DNA of 32,807 bases, taken from NCBI GenBank assembly GCA_028285485.1, contig JANQPC010000087.1, positions 1 through 32,807 on the forward strand, written 5' to 3'. Under the pieces are notes generated by a model. It made no database searches. It saw only the letters and a program-made list of their open reading frames with translations, and was not told the origin of the DNA. A program made the position numbers and the translations under genes. This DNA comes from Paracoccaceae bacterium. GTDB taxonomy: Bacteria; Pseudomonadota; Alphaproteobacteria; Rhodobacterales; Rhodobacteraceae. Shown one piece after another: positions 7,959 to 15,773 of this stretch (its first letter is position 1; each line of letters opens with the position of its first letter).

Positions 7959-7985
7959 GAAACCGCTCAAATTTTGAGCGGTTTC
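7959..7985. repeat. Perfect 13-bp palindrome in a 342-nt intergenic region
   Basis: GAAACCGCTCAAA (7959-7971) and TTTGAGCGGTTTC (7973-7985) are perfect inverted copies around a single T. Extra arms GAAACG (7945-7950) and CGTTTC (7996-8001) flank it symmetrically. The element sits between two outward-pointing genes (minus-strand 7321-7749 and plus-strand 8092-8298). That context favours an operator, since neither gene is transcribed into it. The rest of 7750-8091 is GC-rich and shows no other gene; ATACGTAT (8004-8011) is a second small palindrome. Confidence 0.6.
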
Positions 7986-8091
7986 TTGCCGAGGCCGTTT
8001 CGCATACGTATCCGCCCCCCCGCGCAGTCGCCCCCCCAAGCCGGCTATGGTAAGATTGGCGTGCGGGGAGATCCGGCAACGGGAGGATTAT

Positions 8092-8298
8092 TTGAACACG
8101 CCGTTCCACATACCCACACATAGCGACGAAATAGATCAGTTTGTTGAGGCGCTTGAAGCGCATCCCGAGCGCGCGGAGGAGTTGAAGAACAGCCTGCGCC
8201 GCCGCCTTGCGGGGCGCGGGGTGACTCGCACGCCCGCGCGCGCGGTGCCCGTCGATCCCGAAGATCCGGAAGAGTTCTGGGATAACGTGCCGATCTAG
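8092..8298 (+). CDS. Small hypothetical protein
   Basis: A 68-residue protein read from TTG at 8092, which has GGGAGG 5 nt upstream. An in-frame ATG at 8047 has no ribosome-binding site and would add 15 unlikely residues. Residues 9-40 form an amphipathic helix ('DEIDQFVEALEAHPERAEEL'), followed by a basic stretch and an acidic 'VDPEDPEEFWDNVPI' end. The family is not recognised. The codon use fits the neighbouring genes, so I consider it real. It may be controlled through the large palindrome about 107 nt upstream. Confidence 0.6.
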   Translation: MNTPFHIPTHSDEIDQFVEALEAHPERAEELKNSLRRRLAGRGVTRTPARAVPVDPEDPEEFWDNVPI

Positions 8299-8329
8299 GC
8301 GCGCCCGGCCCGCGCCGCCGCGCGTGCCG

Positions 8330-8343
8330 TTGACCCAAATCAA
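8330..8343. promoter_or_regulatory. FNR/FnrL-like binding site
   Basis: TTGACCCAAATCAA matches the FNR consensus TTGAT-N4-ATCAA at 9 of 10 defined positions. It lies 57 nt before the ATG at 8401. That distance allows a class II position near -41.5 if transcription starts about 8378. It is the only such match I noticed in the window. Confidence 0.5.
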
Positions 8344-8400
8344 AGCCACGCCGCCATGGCCTCTTCTAGGCTTGGGATACTCCGAGCCAAGGAGGGGGCC

Positions 8401-8772
8401 ATGGTTGCCGCGCCCGAAGCCACACCGATTGCCGATGTCACGCCGGGCCTTTCCCGCGCCGATATTCAGTATCCGGTAACGCTCTTTCGGGCACAGTCGC
8501 GTTACGCGACAGGCGGCCGTGGCCGGACGTGCAGCCAGACTTTTCGCTCACCCCCGGCAGCCATTTTTTCTGCTGCAGAAGGTATTCAGATGAAACATGA
8601 TTACCGGTTCTCGAAATTCGGCACCCCGGTGCCATCCCGCGCACGGCTCTCCGATGCGCAGCGGCGCGCCCTGCGCCGCCTCCTGGCAGACACGGCCGTT
8701 GCACGGGAAGTCCGTGACCGGCTTGCCAATCGGCCCCCGGCCCGCGAACGGGCCGGAGAAAGGACCACATGA
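8401..8772 (+). CDS. Hypothetical protein behind an FNR-like box
   Basis: A 123-residue reading frame with AAGGAGG (8389-8395) 5 nt before the ATG at 8401. The first ~30 residues and the part from M64 onward ('MKHDYRFSKFG') look protein-like, while residues about 32-60 are Arg/Ser/Thr-rich with atypical codons. A shorter protein from ATG 8590 (60 residues) is therefore an alternative, with 8401-8589 as a short leader peptide plus untranslated region. The stop overlaps the next ATG (ATGA), so the two small genes are translationally coupled. No family is recognised. Confidence 0.5.
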   Translation: MVAAPEATPIADVTPGLSRADIQYPVTLFRAQSRYATGGRGRTCSQTFRSPPAAIFSAAEGIQMKHDYRFSKFGTPVPSRARLSDAQRRALRRLLADTAVAREVRDRLANRPPARERAGERTT

Positions 8773-8963
8773 TCCCCCGCAAGCATGAATTTGAAGCGGC
8801 GCCGTTGAGCCATGCCGACAAGATGCGCGCGCGGCTCGAAGCCCTGCGCAAAACGGTGGAAGAGCTTGAGGCGATGGGCTTTACGCCGCCCGCCGCCTTT
8901 GCGGCCCGGCTGACCCCCCAGCCCCGGCTTCGCCGCCGGGTGCGCCGCCGCGAAGCGCCCTAG
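8769..8963 (+). CDS. Small hypothetical protein, coupled to the preceding gene
   Basis: A 64-residue protein whose ATG overlaps the stop of the upstream gene by four bases. GGAGAAAGGA lies just upstream inside that gene. Residues 14-38 form a helix with 'MRARLEALRKTVEELEAMGF', possibly coiled coil, and the C-terminus is strongly basic ('RLRRRVRRREAP'). The family is not recognised. Together with its neighbour it may be an oxygen-regulated small operon if the FNR-like site is functional. Confidence 0.55.
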   Translation: MIPRKHEFEAAPLSHADKMRARLEALRKTVEELEAMGFTPPAAFAARLTPQPRLRRRVRRREAP

Positions 8964-9001
8964 GCGCGGCGCGGCGCCCGAAGGGGCCGATCTTGCCCGG
9001 C

Positions 9002-9027
9002 CCCGCTTGCGTTCGCCCCGCAAGGGG
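9002..9027 (+). terminator. Hairpin between the small operon and the fatty-acid oxidation gene
   Basis: CCC-g-CTTGCG (9002-9011) can pair with CGCAAG-GGG (9019-9027) with one bulged G and a 7-nt loop. It follows the small gene ending at 8963 and precedes the ATG at 9086. No U-tract follows, so termination efficiency is uncertain. Confidence 0.35.
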
Positions 9028-9085
9028 CTAAACCTGTGCCCGCGCAGCCCGTTTCGGCGCGCACGGGAGGCCCGCAGGAACATCA

Positions 9086-11182
9086 ATGCCCGAACCGGTT
9101 CGCTACCACATGGCCGATGGCGTGGCCGTTCTCACAATCTCGAACCCACCGGTGAACGCGCTCTCGCACGCCGTGCGCGCGCGGCTGCAAAGCCTTGCCG
9201 AACGCGCGGCCATCGATGGCAATGTGCGCGCCATCGTGATCGCCGCCGAGGGCCGCACCTTCCCCGCTGGTGCCGATATCTCGGAATTCGGGAAGCCGCC
9301 TGCCGCGCCCTGGCTGCCCGAGGTGTGCGCCCGGATTGAGGCGATCGAAAAGCCCGTGGTGGCCGCAATTCATGGCACCGCGTTGGGCGGCGGGTTCGAG
9401 GTGGCGCTGGCCGCCCATGCCCGGATCGCCGATGCCAAGGCGGCAGTGGGCCTGCCGGAGGTGAAGCTTGGCATCCTGCCCGGAGCCGGCGGAACCCAGC
9501 GCACGCCACGGCTTTGCGGGGCGGGCCCGGCGCTTGACCTGATGCTGAGCGGCGAGCCGATCCATGCCCGCGCCGCTGAACGGCTGGGCTTGGTGGACGT
9601 GATCGCCAAGGATGATCTTCTCAAGGAAGCCATCGCCTTCGCGCGCAAGCTTGCCGATGCAGAGGTGCCGCCGCTGCGCAGCTCTGACCGCGCGCCGCAG
9701 GAGGCCGATCCTGCCGCCTGGGCCGCCGAGATCGCCAAGCGCCGGGAAGCCCTGAAAGACACGCCCCTCCATGCCCCTCCGCGGATCGTCGATTGTGTGG
9801 AGGCGGTGCAGCTTCTGCCCTTCGAGGCCGGGCTCGATTTCGAACGCGCGGCGTTCGAGGATCTGGTGGGTACCCCGCAATCCGCCGCGCTGCGCCATGC
9901 GTTCTTTGCCGAACGCCGCGCGGGAAAACTGCCCGAACTCAAGGGCGTGCCGCCGATCGAGGTGGATCACGTGGGCATCGTGGGTGCGGGGCTGATGGGA
10001 TCGGGGATCGCCGTGGCCTGCCTGAACGCGGGCCATCGCGTGACGCTGATCGAGAAAAACATCGAGACGCTTGAGGCGGGGGTGGAGCGGATCATCGATA
10101 TCTATGATCGCCAGGTTGCCCGCAAGAAGATGTCTGTCGAAGATCGCGATGCCCGGATCGGCCGGCTTGCCGGGCGCGAGGATCTCGATGCGCTTGCCGA
10201 GGCCGATCTCGTGATCGAGGCGGTGGTTGAGGATATGGATATCAAGCAGCGCGTCTTCGCCTCTTTGGGGCGGATCACGGCGCCGGGCACCGTGCTCGCC
10301 ACCAACACGTCCTACCTCGATATCGATGAAATCGCGCGCGGTTCCGGCCGGCCCGAAGATGTGATGGGCCTGCACTTTTTCTCACCCGCCCAGGTGATGC
10401 GGCTTGTCGAGGTGATCCCGGGCAGGGAAACGGCGGCGAATGTGCTGGCCACGGGCTTCGATTTTGCCGGAACGCTCGGCAAGATCGCGGTACGGGCAGG
10501 GGTGACCGATGGTTTCATCGGCAACCGGGTGCTCGCCGCCTATCGCCAGGCAGCCGAACTCACGCTTCTCGATGGCGCGGCGCCTGAGGAGATCGATGCG
10601 GCGATGCGCGCGTTCGGCTTCCCGCTCGGGCCGTTCCAGGTTTCCGATCTCGCGGGGCTCGATATCGCCTGGGCCCGGCGCAAACGGCTGGCCGCCACGC
10701 GCGACCCCGCCGCGCGCTACGTCTCGATCCCCGACCGGTTGTGCGAGATGGGGCGGCTTGGCCGCAAGGCGGGCTACGGCTGGTACGCCTACCCTAAGAA
10801 CGGGGACAGGTTGGGCGAGGTCGATCCCGCCGTGGCCGCGGTGGTGGATGAAGAGCGCATCTTTCAGGGCGTTACCCCGCGCAAGTTTTCCGGCGGCGAG
10901 ATCCAGCGCCGCTGCCTTGTGGCGATGGCCAATGAAGGCGCCAAACTTCTGGCCGAAGGAATCGCCCGCCGTCCCTCCGATATCGATGTGGTGATGATGC
11001 ACGGCTTTGCCTTCCCGCGCTGGCATGGCGGGCCGATGATGTGGGCCGATCAGCGGGGGCTTCTGCAGGTGCAAAAGGATCTGCGGCGCCTGGCGGAGGA
11101 TGATCCGGCCGCCTGGGCCCCCGCGCCGGTGTTCGGTGACCTCATCAAGAACGGCCGGGGCTTCGATAGCCTGAACGGGTGA
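9086..11182 (+). CDS. Bifunctional enoyl-CoA hydratase/3-hydroxyacyl-CoA dehydrogenase (FadB/FadJ-like)
   Basis: A 698-residue beta-oxidation enzyme that hydrates 2-enoyl-CoA and oxidises the 3-hydroxyacyl-CoA with NAD. The N-terminal crotonase domain (about 1-190) has the oxyanion-hole segment 'IHGTALGGGFE' and the catalytic glutamate pair E105 and E125. The NAD-binding domain starts at G300-x-G-x2-G305 in 'VGIVGAGLMGSG'. The catalytic His is H430 in 'GLHFFSPA', and the 3HCDH C-terminal domains follow (about 480-690). No thiolase gene is adjacent, so it is not in a fadBA-type pair here. CAGGAA lies upstream of ATG 9086. The call as a multifunctional enzyme is firm; the exact symbol (fadB, fadJ or fadN) is not. 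Confidence 0.95.
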   Translation: MPEPVRYHMADGVAVLTISNPPVNALSHAVRARLQSLAERAAIDGNVRAIVIAAEGRTFPAGADISEFGKPPAAPWLPEVCARIEAIEKPVVAAIHGTALGGGFEVALAAHARIADAKAAVGLPEVKLGILPGAGGTQRTPRLCGAGPALDLMLSGEPIHARAAERLGLVDVIAKDDLLKEAIAFARKLADAEVPPLRSSDRAPQEADPAAWAAEIAKRREALKDTPLHAPPRIVDCVEAVQLLPFEAGLDFERAAFEDLVGTPQSAALRHAFFAERRAGKLPELKGVPPIEVDHVGIVGAGLMGSGIAVACLNAGHRVTLIEKNIETLEAGVERIIDIYDRQVARKKMSVEDRDARIGRLAGREDLDALAEADLVIEAVVEDMDIKQRVFASLGRITAPGTVLATNTSYLDIDEIARGSGRPEDVMGLHFFSPAQVMRLVEVIPGRETAANVLATGFDFAGTLGKIAVRAGVTDGFIGNRVLAAYRQAAELTLLDGAAPEEIDAAMRAFGFPLGPFQVSDLAGLDIAWARRKRLAATRDPAARYVSIPDRLCEMGRLGRKAGYGWYAYPKNGDRLGEVDPAVAAVVDEERIFQGVTPRKFSGGEIQRRCLVAMANEGAKLLAEGIARRPSDIDVVMMHGFAFPRWHGGPMMWADQRGLLQVQKDLRRLAEDDPAAWAPAPVFGDLIKNGRGFDSLNG

Positions 11183-11249
11183 GGATTCCGTGCGCAAGGG
11201 GGCATTTCCTCCATGGAATGGCGCAGATACAGTCGCGCCACACCCGCAG

Positions 11250-11333
11250 GCCCGCGTGGTGGAATGGTAGACACAGGGGACTTAAAATCCCCAGGCTTCG
11301 GCCGTGCCGGTTCGAGTCCGGCCGCGGGTACCA
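11250..11333 (+). tRNA. tRNA-Leu (anticodon UAA)
   Basis: The acceptor arm GCCCGCG (11250-11256) pairs with CGCGGGT (11323-11329), followed by A and an encoded CCA. The anticodon stem GGGGA/TCCCC encloses the loop CTTAAAA, giving anticodon TAA. The T arm is GCCGG-TTCGAGT-CCGGC. An extended variable arm (around GCTTCGGC) marks it as a class II leucine tRNA. Confidence 0.95.
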
Positions 11334-11510
11334 GCGGGAGATCGGCCAATTGTGGCGGCGGCGGTTCCGATCCGGGGCCGCTGCGTTTACGGGGGCGCGA
11401 CAATTGCGCGGGCCATTGCCGCCCCTCTGGCGCCGCGCTGTTTCCGCCCCGGTTTTGCCACATTTCCGCCATGCTGTCCGGGTGCCGTCCCCGAAAGGGA
11501 GACGATCGCC

Positions 11511-12428
11511 ATGCAGGCCAAAGCCTTGAGCACCGATGCCATTCACCTGCCCACGCTTGCCGCGATGACGGCGGGGCTGGGGGTGACGAGCTTTGCCGCC
11601 ACAACCGCGCTCACCGGCACGCTTGCCACCTATCTGGGCGGGGCGGGCGATGTGCTCTTCACGCTCGCCGATCTGTGCCTCACGCCGTTTCGCGGCGAAG
11701 AGGCGATGGCGGGCGGCATGGGCGAGATGGAGGGGGGGCACGGCACGCATCGCGCGCTGGCGCTTCTGGCCACCGGCGGCGCGCTTGCCGCGCTGTTTTC
11801 CCGCGAGATCGCCGTGCGCGCCTTCGGGCGGGCGCCGGCCTTCGATGATGCCCCGGTCTATGAGGCGATGGCGCGGCTTGGCCACGTTGCAGAGGTATCG
11901 CCCGAAGCGCTGGAGCGGCTGTTTGAGGAGATCTTCGCACGTGCGCCGGATCGGGCCTATTTGACCGCCACCTATCACGATCCGCAGCTTTTCACCGGCC
12001 CGCAGCCCGATCTCAGGCGCCGTCCGGCGGCGCATCGGCATATGACCATGGTTGCTGCCCTGCGCGTGGCCAGCCACCGTGGCGAGATGCGCGATGCCGC
12101 GGTGGCCGAGATTGCGGTGCTGGCCGACAGGCTGGGGATGGAGGATGACAGCGTGCGCCGCATCTTCGCGCGCATGATGGGCGTGCCGGTTGAGCCGGGC
12201 CCTGGCGCGGCCGAACGCGCGGCTCGGGCGACGGGCCGGATGGCGAAGGCCGGGGCCCGTGCTGGCGCGCGCGCCGGGGCAGAGGCCGGGATCTGGCTGG
12301 CCTGGCAAACCGCGCGCGGCCTCCGCAACGGCGTGGCCTATGGCGCGCCGCGCCTGCGCGCGGCGGCCCGGCGCATGGCCGACCGGCGCCGCAGCGCCTT
12401 GCCGGAGCGGGCGTTCCCGACCGCCTGA
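11511..12428 (+). CDS. Hypothetical helical protein (possible TerB-like region)
   Basis: A 305-residue protein with AAAGGGAGA upstream of ATG 11511. Residues about 12-50 are hydrophobic and small-residue-rich, possibly membrane-associated. Residues about 178-225 ('MTMVAALRVASHRGEMRDAA' onward) form a helical block reminiscent of TerB-type domains, but the match is weak. Residues about 235-275 are Ala/Gly/Arg-rich. The C-terminus is basic. I do not recognise a named family and assign no function. It lies downstream of tRNA-Leu and converges with metG. Confidence 0.6.
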   Translation: MQAKALSTDAIHLPTLAAMTAGLGVTSFAATTALTGTLATYLGGAGDVLFTLADLCLTPFRGEEAMAGGMGEMEGGHGTHRALALLATGGALAALFSREIAVRAFGRAPAFDDAPVYEAMARLGHVAEVSPEALERLFEEIFARAPDRAYLTATYHDPQLFTGPQPDLRRRPAAHRHMTMVAALRVASHRGEMRDAAVAEIAVLADRLGMEDDSVRRIFARMMGVPVEPGPGAAERAARATGRMAKAGARAGARAGAEAGIWLAWQTARGLRNGVAYGAPRLRAAARRMADRRRSALPERAFPTA

Positions 12429-12445
12429 GCCCCGGGGGGCTTAGG
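12424..12445. terminator. Inverted repeat at convergent stops of the 11511-12428 gene and metG
   Basis: CCT-g-AGCCCC (12424-12433) pairs with GGGGCT-t-AGG (12436-12445) over both stop codons, which are 12 nt apart. It could act as a compact terminator for both directions. There is no U-tract on either side. Confidence 0.4.
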
Positions 12446-14165
12446 CTGCTGCGCGGCCCCCGGCGAAGCGCGTTTCCCACGCCTCGCGCTCCTCATCCGC
12501 GATCTTGGCGAAAAGCACGTCGGGCACTGTGAAGGCGTGGCCTGACGGAAGCGCCTGAAGCGCGGCGGAAACGTCTGAGGGCCACTCGGTATCAAGCGTG
12601 TTCATCGCAGACAGCATCCGCCCCGCCGCATCGGGGATAAAGGGCGCCGAGAGCACGGCGTAGAGGCGGATGAGGTTGAGCGACAGCCGGATCACCGCCG
12701 CGGCGCGTTCGGGATCCTCCTTGAACGCCGCCCAGGGCGCGGCGTCCTGCAGATACTCGTTGCCAAGCACCCAGATCGCCCGCAGTTCCGAGGCCGATTT
12801 GCGCACCTCCATCGCATCCATCAGTTCTTCATAGCGGCGGATGCGCGCCTCAAGATCCGCGATCAGCGTCTCTTCTGCGGGCCCGAAGGCGCCGCCCTCC
12901 GGCACCGCCTCTCCGAATTTCGAGCGGCAGAATTTCGTCACCCGGCTCACGAAATTGCCCAGCACATCGGCCAGATCCTTGTTCACCGACGCCTGGAAAT
13001 TTTCCCACGTGAACTCGCTGTCGGAGTTTTCCGGCGCATGGCTCAGAAGCCACCAGCGCCAGTAATCGGCAGGCAGGATCTCAAGCGCCTGATCCATGAA
13101 CACGCCCCGGCCCTGGGAGGTAGAGAACTGGCCGCCATCATAGTTCAGGTAATTGAACGACTTGATGTAATCGACCAGTTTCCACGGCTCGCCCGACCCG
13201 ATGATCGTGGCGGGGAACGACAGCGTGTGGAAGGGTACGTTATCCTTGCCCATGAACTGCACATAGCGCACGTCATCGGCGCCCTTATCGGTGCGCCACC
13301 AGCGTTCCCACGCGGCATCGGGCTGCCCCGTGGCATCGGCCCATTCCTTGGCGCAGGCGATGTATTCGATGGGCGCATCGAACCACACGTAGAACACCTT
13401 GCCCTCCATGCCCGGCCAGGGCGCGCTGCCCTTGCGGACCGGCACGCCCCAATCGAGATCGCGGGTGATGCCGCGATCCTGCAGCCCGTCGCCATCGTTG
13501 AGCCACTTCCTGGCGATCGAGGTGGTGAGGATCGGCCAATCTTCCTGGCTGTCGATCCACTGGGCGAGCTGATCCTTCAGCGCCGATTGGCGCAGGTAGA
13601 GATGAGTTGTTTCGCGCACCTCAAGATCGGTCGAGCCCGAAATTGCGCTGCGGGGGTTGATCAGATCGGTCGGATCAAGCTGCTTGGTGCAATTCTCGCA
13701 CTGATCGCCGCGCGCGCGTTCATAGCCGCAATTGGGGCAGGTGCCCTCGATGTAGCGATCGGGCAGAAAGCGGCCATCGGCATTGGAATAGACCTGCCGT
13801 TCCGAAACCTCCGCGATCAGCCCCGCCTCGGCCAAGCGCCCGGCGAAATGCTGGGTCAGCGCGTGGTTCTGGGGCGAAGACGAGCGGCCGAACTTGTCAA
13901 ATGACAGCCGGAACCCATCGGAGAGATCCTTCTGCACCCCCCACATCTCGGCACAGTACTCCGCCACGGGCTTGCCGGCCTTGGCCGCCGCAAGCTCTGC
14001 CGGGGTGCCGTGCTCATCGGTGGCACAAAGAAAGAGCACCTCGTGGCCGCGCGCCCGCATGTAACGGGCATAAAGATCGGCGGGAAGTTGGGATCCGACC
14101 AGATTGCCCAGATGCTTGACACCGTTGATATACGGGATGGCGGAGGTGATCAGGATGCGTGCCAT
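12441..14165 (-). CDS. metG: Methionyl-tRNA synthetase
   Basis: A 574-residue class I aminoacyl-tRNA synthetase that charges tRNA-Met. The HIGH-type motif is H18-LGN in '[11 protein letters not shown]', and the knuckle cysteines C143, C146, C156 and C159 ('CPNCG' and 'CENC') fit the MetG zinc-binding insertion. 'TDEHGTP' and '[11 protein letters not shown]' are typical MetRS segments. At the KMSKS position the sequence is F347-STSQ. The anticodon-binding helical domain follows, and the optional C-terminal tRNA-binding (EMAPII-like) domain is absent. It is probably transcribed alone. Confidence 0.95.
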   Translation of the reverse strand: MARILITSAIPYINGVKHLGNLVGSQLPADLYARYMRARGHEVLFLCATDEHGTPAELAAAKAGKPVAEYCAEMWGVQKDLSDGFRLSFDKFGRSSSPQNHALTQHFAGRLAEAGLIAEVSERQVYSNADGRFLPDRYIEGTCPNCGYERARGDQCENCTKQLDPTDLINPRSAISGSTDLEVRETTHLYLRQSALKDQLAQWIDSQEDWPILTTSIARKWLNDGDGLQDRGITRDLDWGVPVRKGSAPWPGMEGKVFYVWFDAPIEYIACAKEWADATGQPDAAWERWWRTDKGADDVRYVQFMGKDNVPFHTLSFPATIIGSGEPWKLVDYIKSFNYLNYDGGQFSTSQGRGVFMDQALEILPADYWRWWLLSHAPENSDSEFTWENFQASVNKDLADVLGNFVSRVTKFCRSKFGEAVPEGGAFGPAEETLIADLEARIRRYEELMDAMEVRKSASELRAIWVLGNEYLQDAAPWAAFKEDPERAAAVIRLSLNLIRLYAVLSAPFIPDAAGRMLSAMNTLDTEWPSDVSAALQALPSGHAFTVPDVLFAKIADEEREAWETRFAGGRAAA

Positions 14166-14325
14166 CTGTGAAGCCTTTGTGCGACGCGGGGGTTACGGGC
14201 CTTGGCACATAGCGCGGGAGGAGCGGGGCGTCACCCCCCTTGCTTCGGGCGTCCAGGAGGCGCTGCCCCCGGCGCTGGCGCGCTTCCCCACGGTGCATTC
14301 TCCTAAGAAAAGAAGAGGCGGCGGC

Positions 14326-15699
14326 TCAGTTGAGCGCCACGAGCTTGCCGGGGTTGAGGATGTTCTGGGGGTCGAGCGCGCGCTTGATCTCGCCCATCAC
14401 GCCCCAGGCGGCGCCATGTTCGCGTTCCATGAAGCCAAGCTTGCCAACGCCCACTCCATGTTCGCCGGTGGCCGTGCCGCCGAGGCCAAGCGCCCGCTCC
14501 ACCATCCGGTCTGACAGCGCCTTGGCGGCATCAAGCTCGGCGGTATTGCCAGGCTCGATCAGCAGCAGGGCGTGGAAATTGCCATCGCCCACATGGCCAA
14601 GGATCGGGCCTTCAAGCGGGGAGGCGGCGATATCGGCGGTGGTTTCATCGATCGCCTCGGCCAGCCGCGAGATCGGCACGCAGATATCGGTGACAAGGAT
14701 ATCGCAGCCCGGGCGCAGCGCCTTGATCGCGTAGGTTGCCTCGTGCCGCATCTTCCAGAGCCGGCTGCGATCTTCCGTTTTCTCGGCCCAGTCGAACCCT
14801 TTTGCGCCCAGATCCTGCGCCAGTTCGCCGAAGCGCCGCGCCTCTTCGGCCACGCCCGTTTCGCTGCCGTGGAATTCAAGCAGGAGGTGCGGCGCCTCGG
14901 CAAGCCCCGCGCCGGAATAAAGGTTGAAGCCGCGCGCGGTGGCGGCATCCACAAGTTCGATCCGCGCCATCGGCAGGCCCATCTGGATCGCGGCGATCAC
15001 CGTAGCCACGGCATCGGAAACGCTATCGAAGGCGCAGATTGCGGAAGAGATCGCTTCCGGCTGGCCCTGAAGGCGCAGGGTGAGTTCCGTCATCACCCCC
15101 AGCGTGCCCTCCGAGCCCACAAAAAGCGCCGTCATATCGTAGCCCGCGCTGGACTTGCGCGCCGCGGTGCCGGTGCGGATTGCGCGGCCATCGGCCAACA
15201 CCACTTCAAGCCCCAGCACATTATCGCGCATCGTGCCATAGCGCACCGCGGTGGTGCCGCTGGCGCGCGTGGCCGCCATACCGCCGAGCGAGGCGTTTGC
15301 GCCGGGATCGATGGGGAAGAACAGACCCGTGGCGCGCAGTTCGGTATTGAGCGCCTCGCGGGTGACCCCGGGTTGGACGCGGCACACCATATCTTCCGCA
15401 TCAACCCGCAGCACCCGGTTCATGCGGCTGAGATCAAGGCTGATTCCGCCCCTGAAGGCCAGAGCATGGCCTTCGAGCGAGGTGCCCGTGCCCCAGGGGA
15501 TCACCGGGCAGCCATGGGCGGCGCAGGCCCGCAGGATCTTCTGCACCTCTTCGGTGCTTTCAGGGTAGGCCACGGCATCGGGGGGCGTGTGCGCGAAATA
15601 GGTCTCACTGCCGCCGTGATGATCCAGATCGCCCTTGGAGCGGCTTAGCCGTTCGCCTAACACTGTGGAGACTTCGGCGATTGCGGTCTGGATGGTCAC
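14326..15699 (-). CDS. FAD-linked oxidase, D-lactate dehydrogenase/glycolate oxidase (GlcD) type
   Basis: A 457-residue flavoenzyme with an N-terminal PCMH-type FAD-binding domain ('PVIPWGTGTSLEGHALAF', about residues 70-90) and a C-terminal FAD-oxidase domain ending in 'GTATGEHGVGVGKLGFME', typical of D-2-hydroxyacid dehydrogenases such as Dld and GlcD. I chose GTG at 15699, giving 'VTIQTAIAEVSTVLGERL', because GGGAGGG lies 6 nt upstream; an upstream in-frame extension to 15771 would add 24 residues of non-family sequence. No glcE or glcF gene is adjacent, so a stand-alone D-lactate dehydrogenase (cytochrome type) is somewhat more likely than a glycolate oxidase subunit. Confidence 0.88.
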   Translation of the reverse strand: MTIQTAIAEVSTVLGERLSRSKGDLDHHGGSETYFAHTPPDAVAYPESTEEVQKILRACAAHGCPVIPWGTGTSLEGHALAFRGGISLDLSRMNRVLRVDAEDMVCRVQPGVTREALNTELRATGLFFPIDPGANASLGGMAATRASGTTAVRYGTMRDNVLGLEVVLADGRAIRTGTAARKSSAGYDMTALFVGSEGTLGVMTELTLRLQGQPEAISSAICAFDSVSDAVATVIAAIQMGLPMARIELVDAATARGFNLYSGAGLAEAPHLLLEFHGSETGVAEEARRFGELAQDLGAKGFDWAEKTEDRSRLWKMRHEATYAIKALRPGCDILVTDICVPISRLAEAIDETTADIAASPLEGPILGHVGDGNFHALLLIEPGNTAELDAAKALSDRMVERALGLGGTATGEHGVGVGKLGFMEREHGAAWGVMGEIKRALDPQNILNPGKLVALN

Positions 15700-15773
15700 G
15701 CCTGCCCTCCCTGCACAAGCCACAACGATGGCAAGCCTAGGCCAAGCGGGGGGCCTGGGAAAGCCCTGCACGG

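Noticed and set aside
14572-15648. Plus-strand open frame opposite the FAD oxidase
   Set aside because: It is a shadow of a well-supported flavoenzyme gene and has His/Arg-rich low-complexity content.
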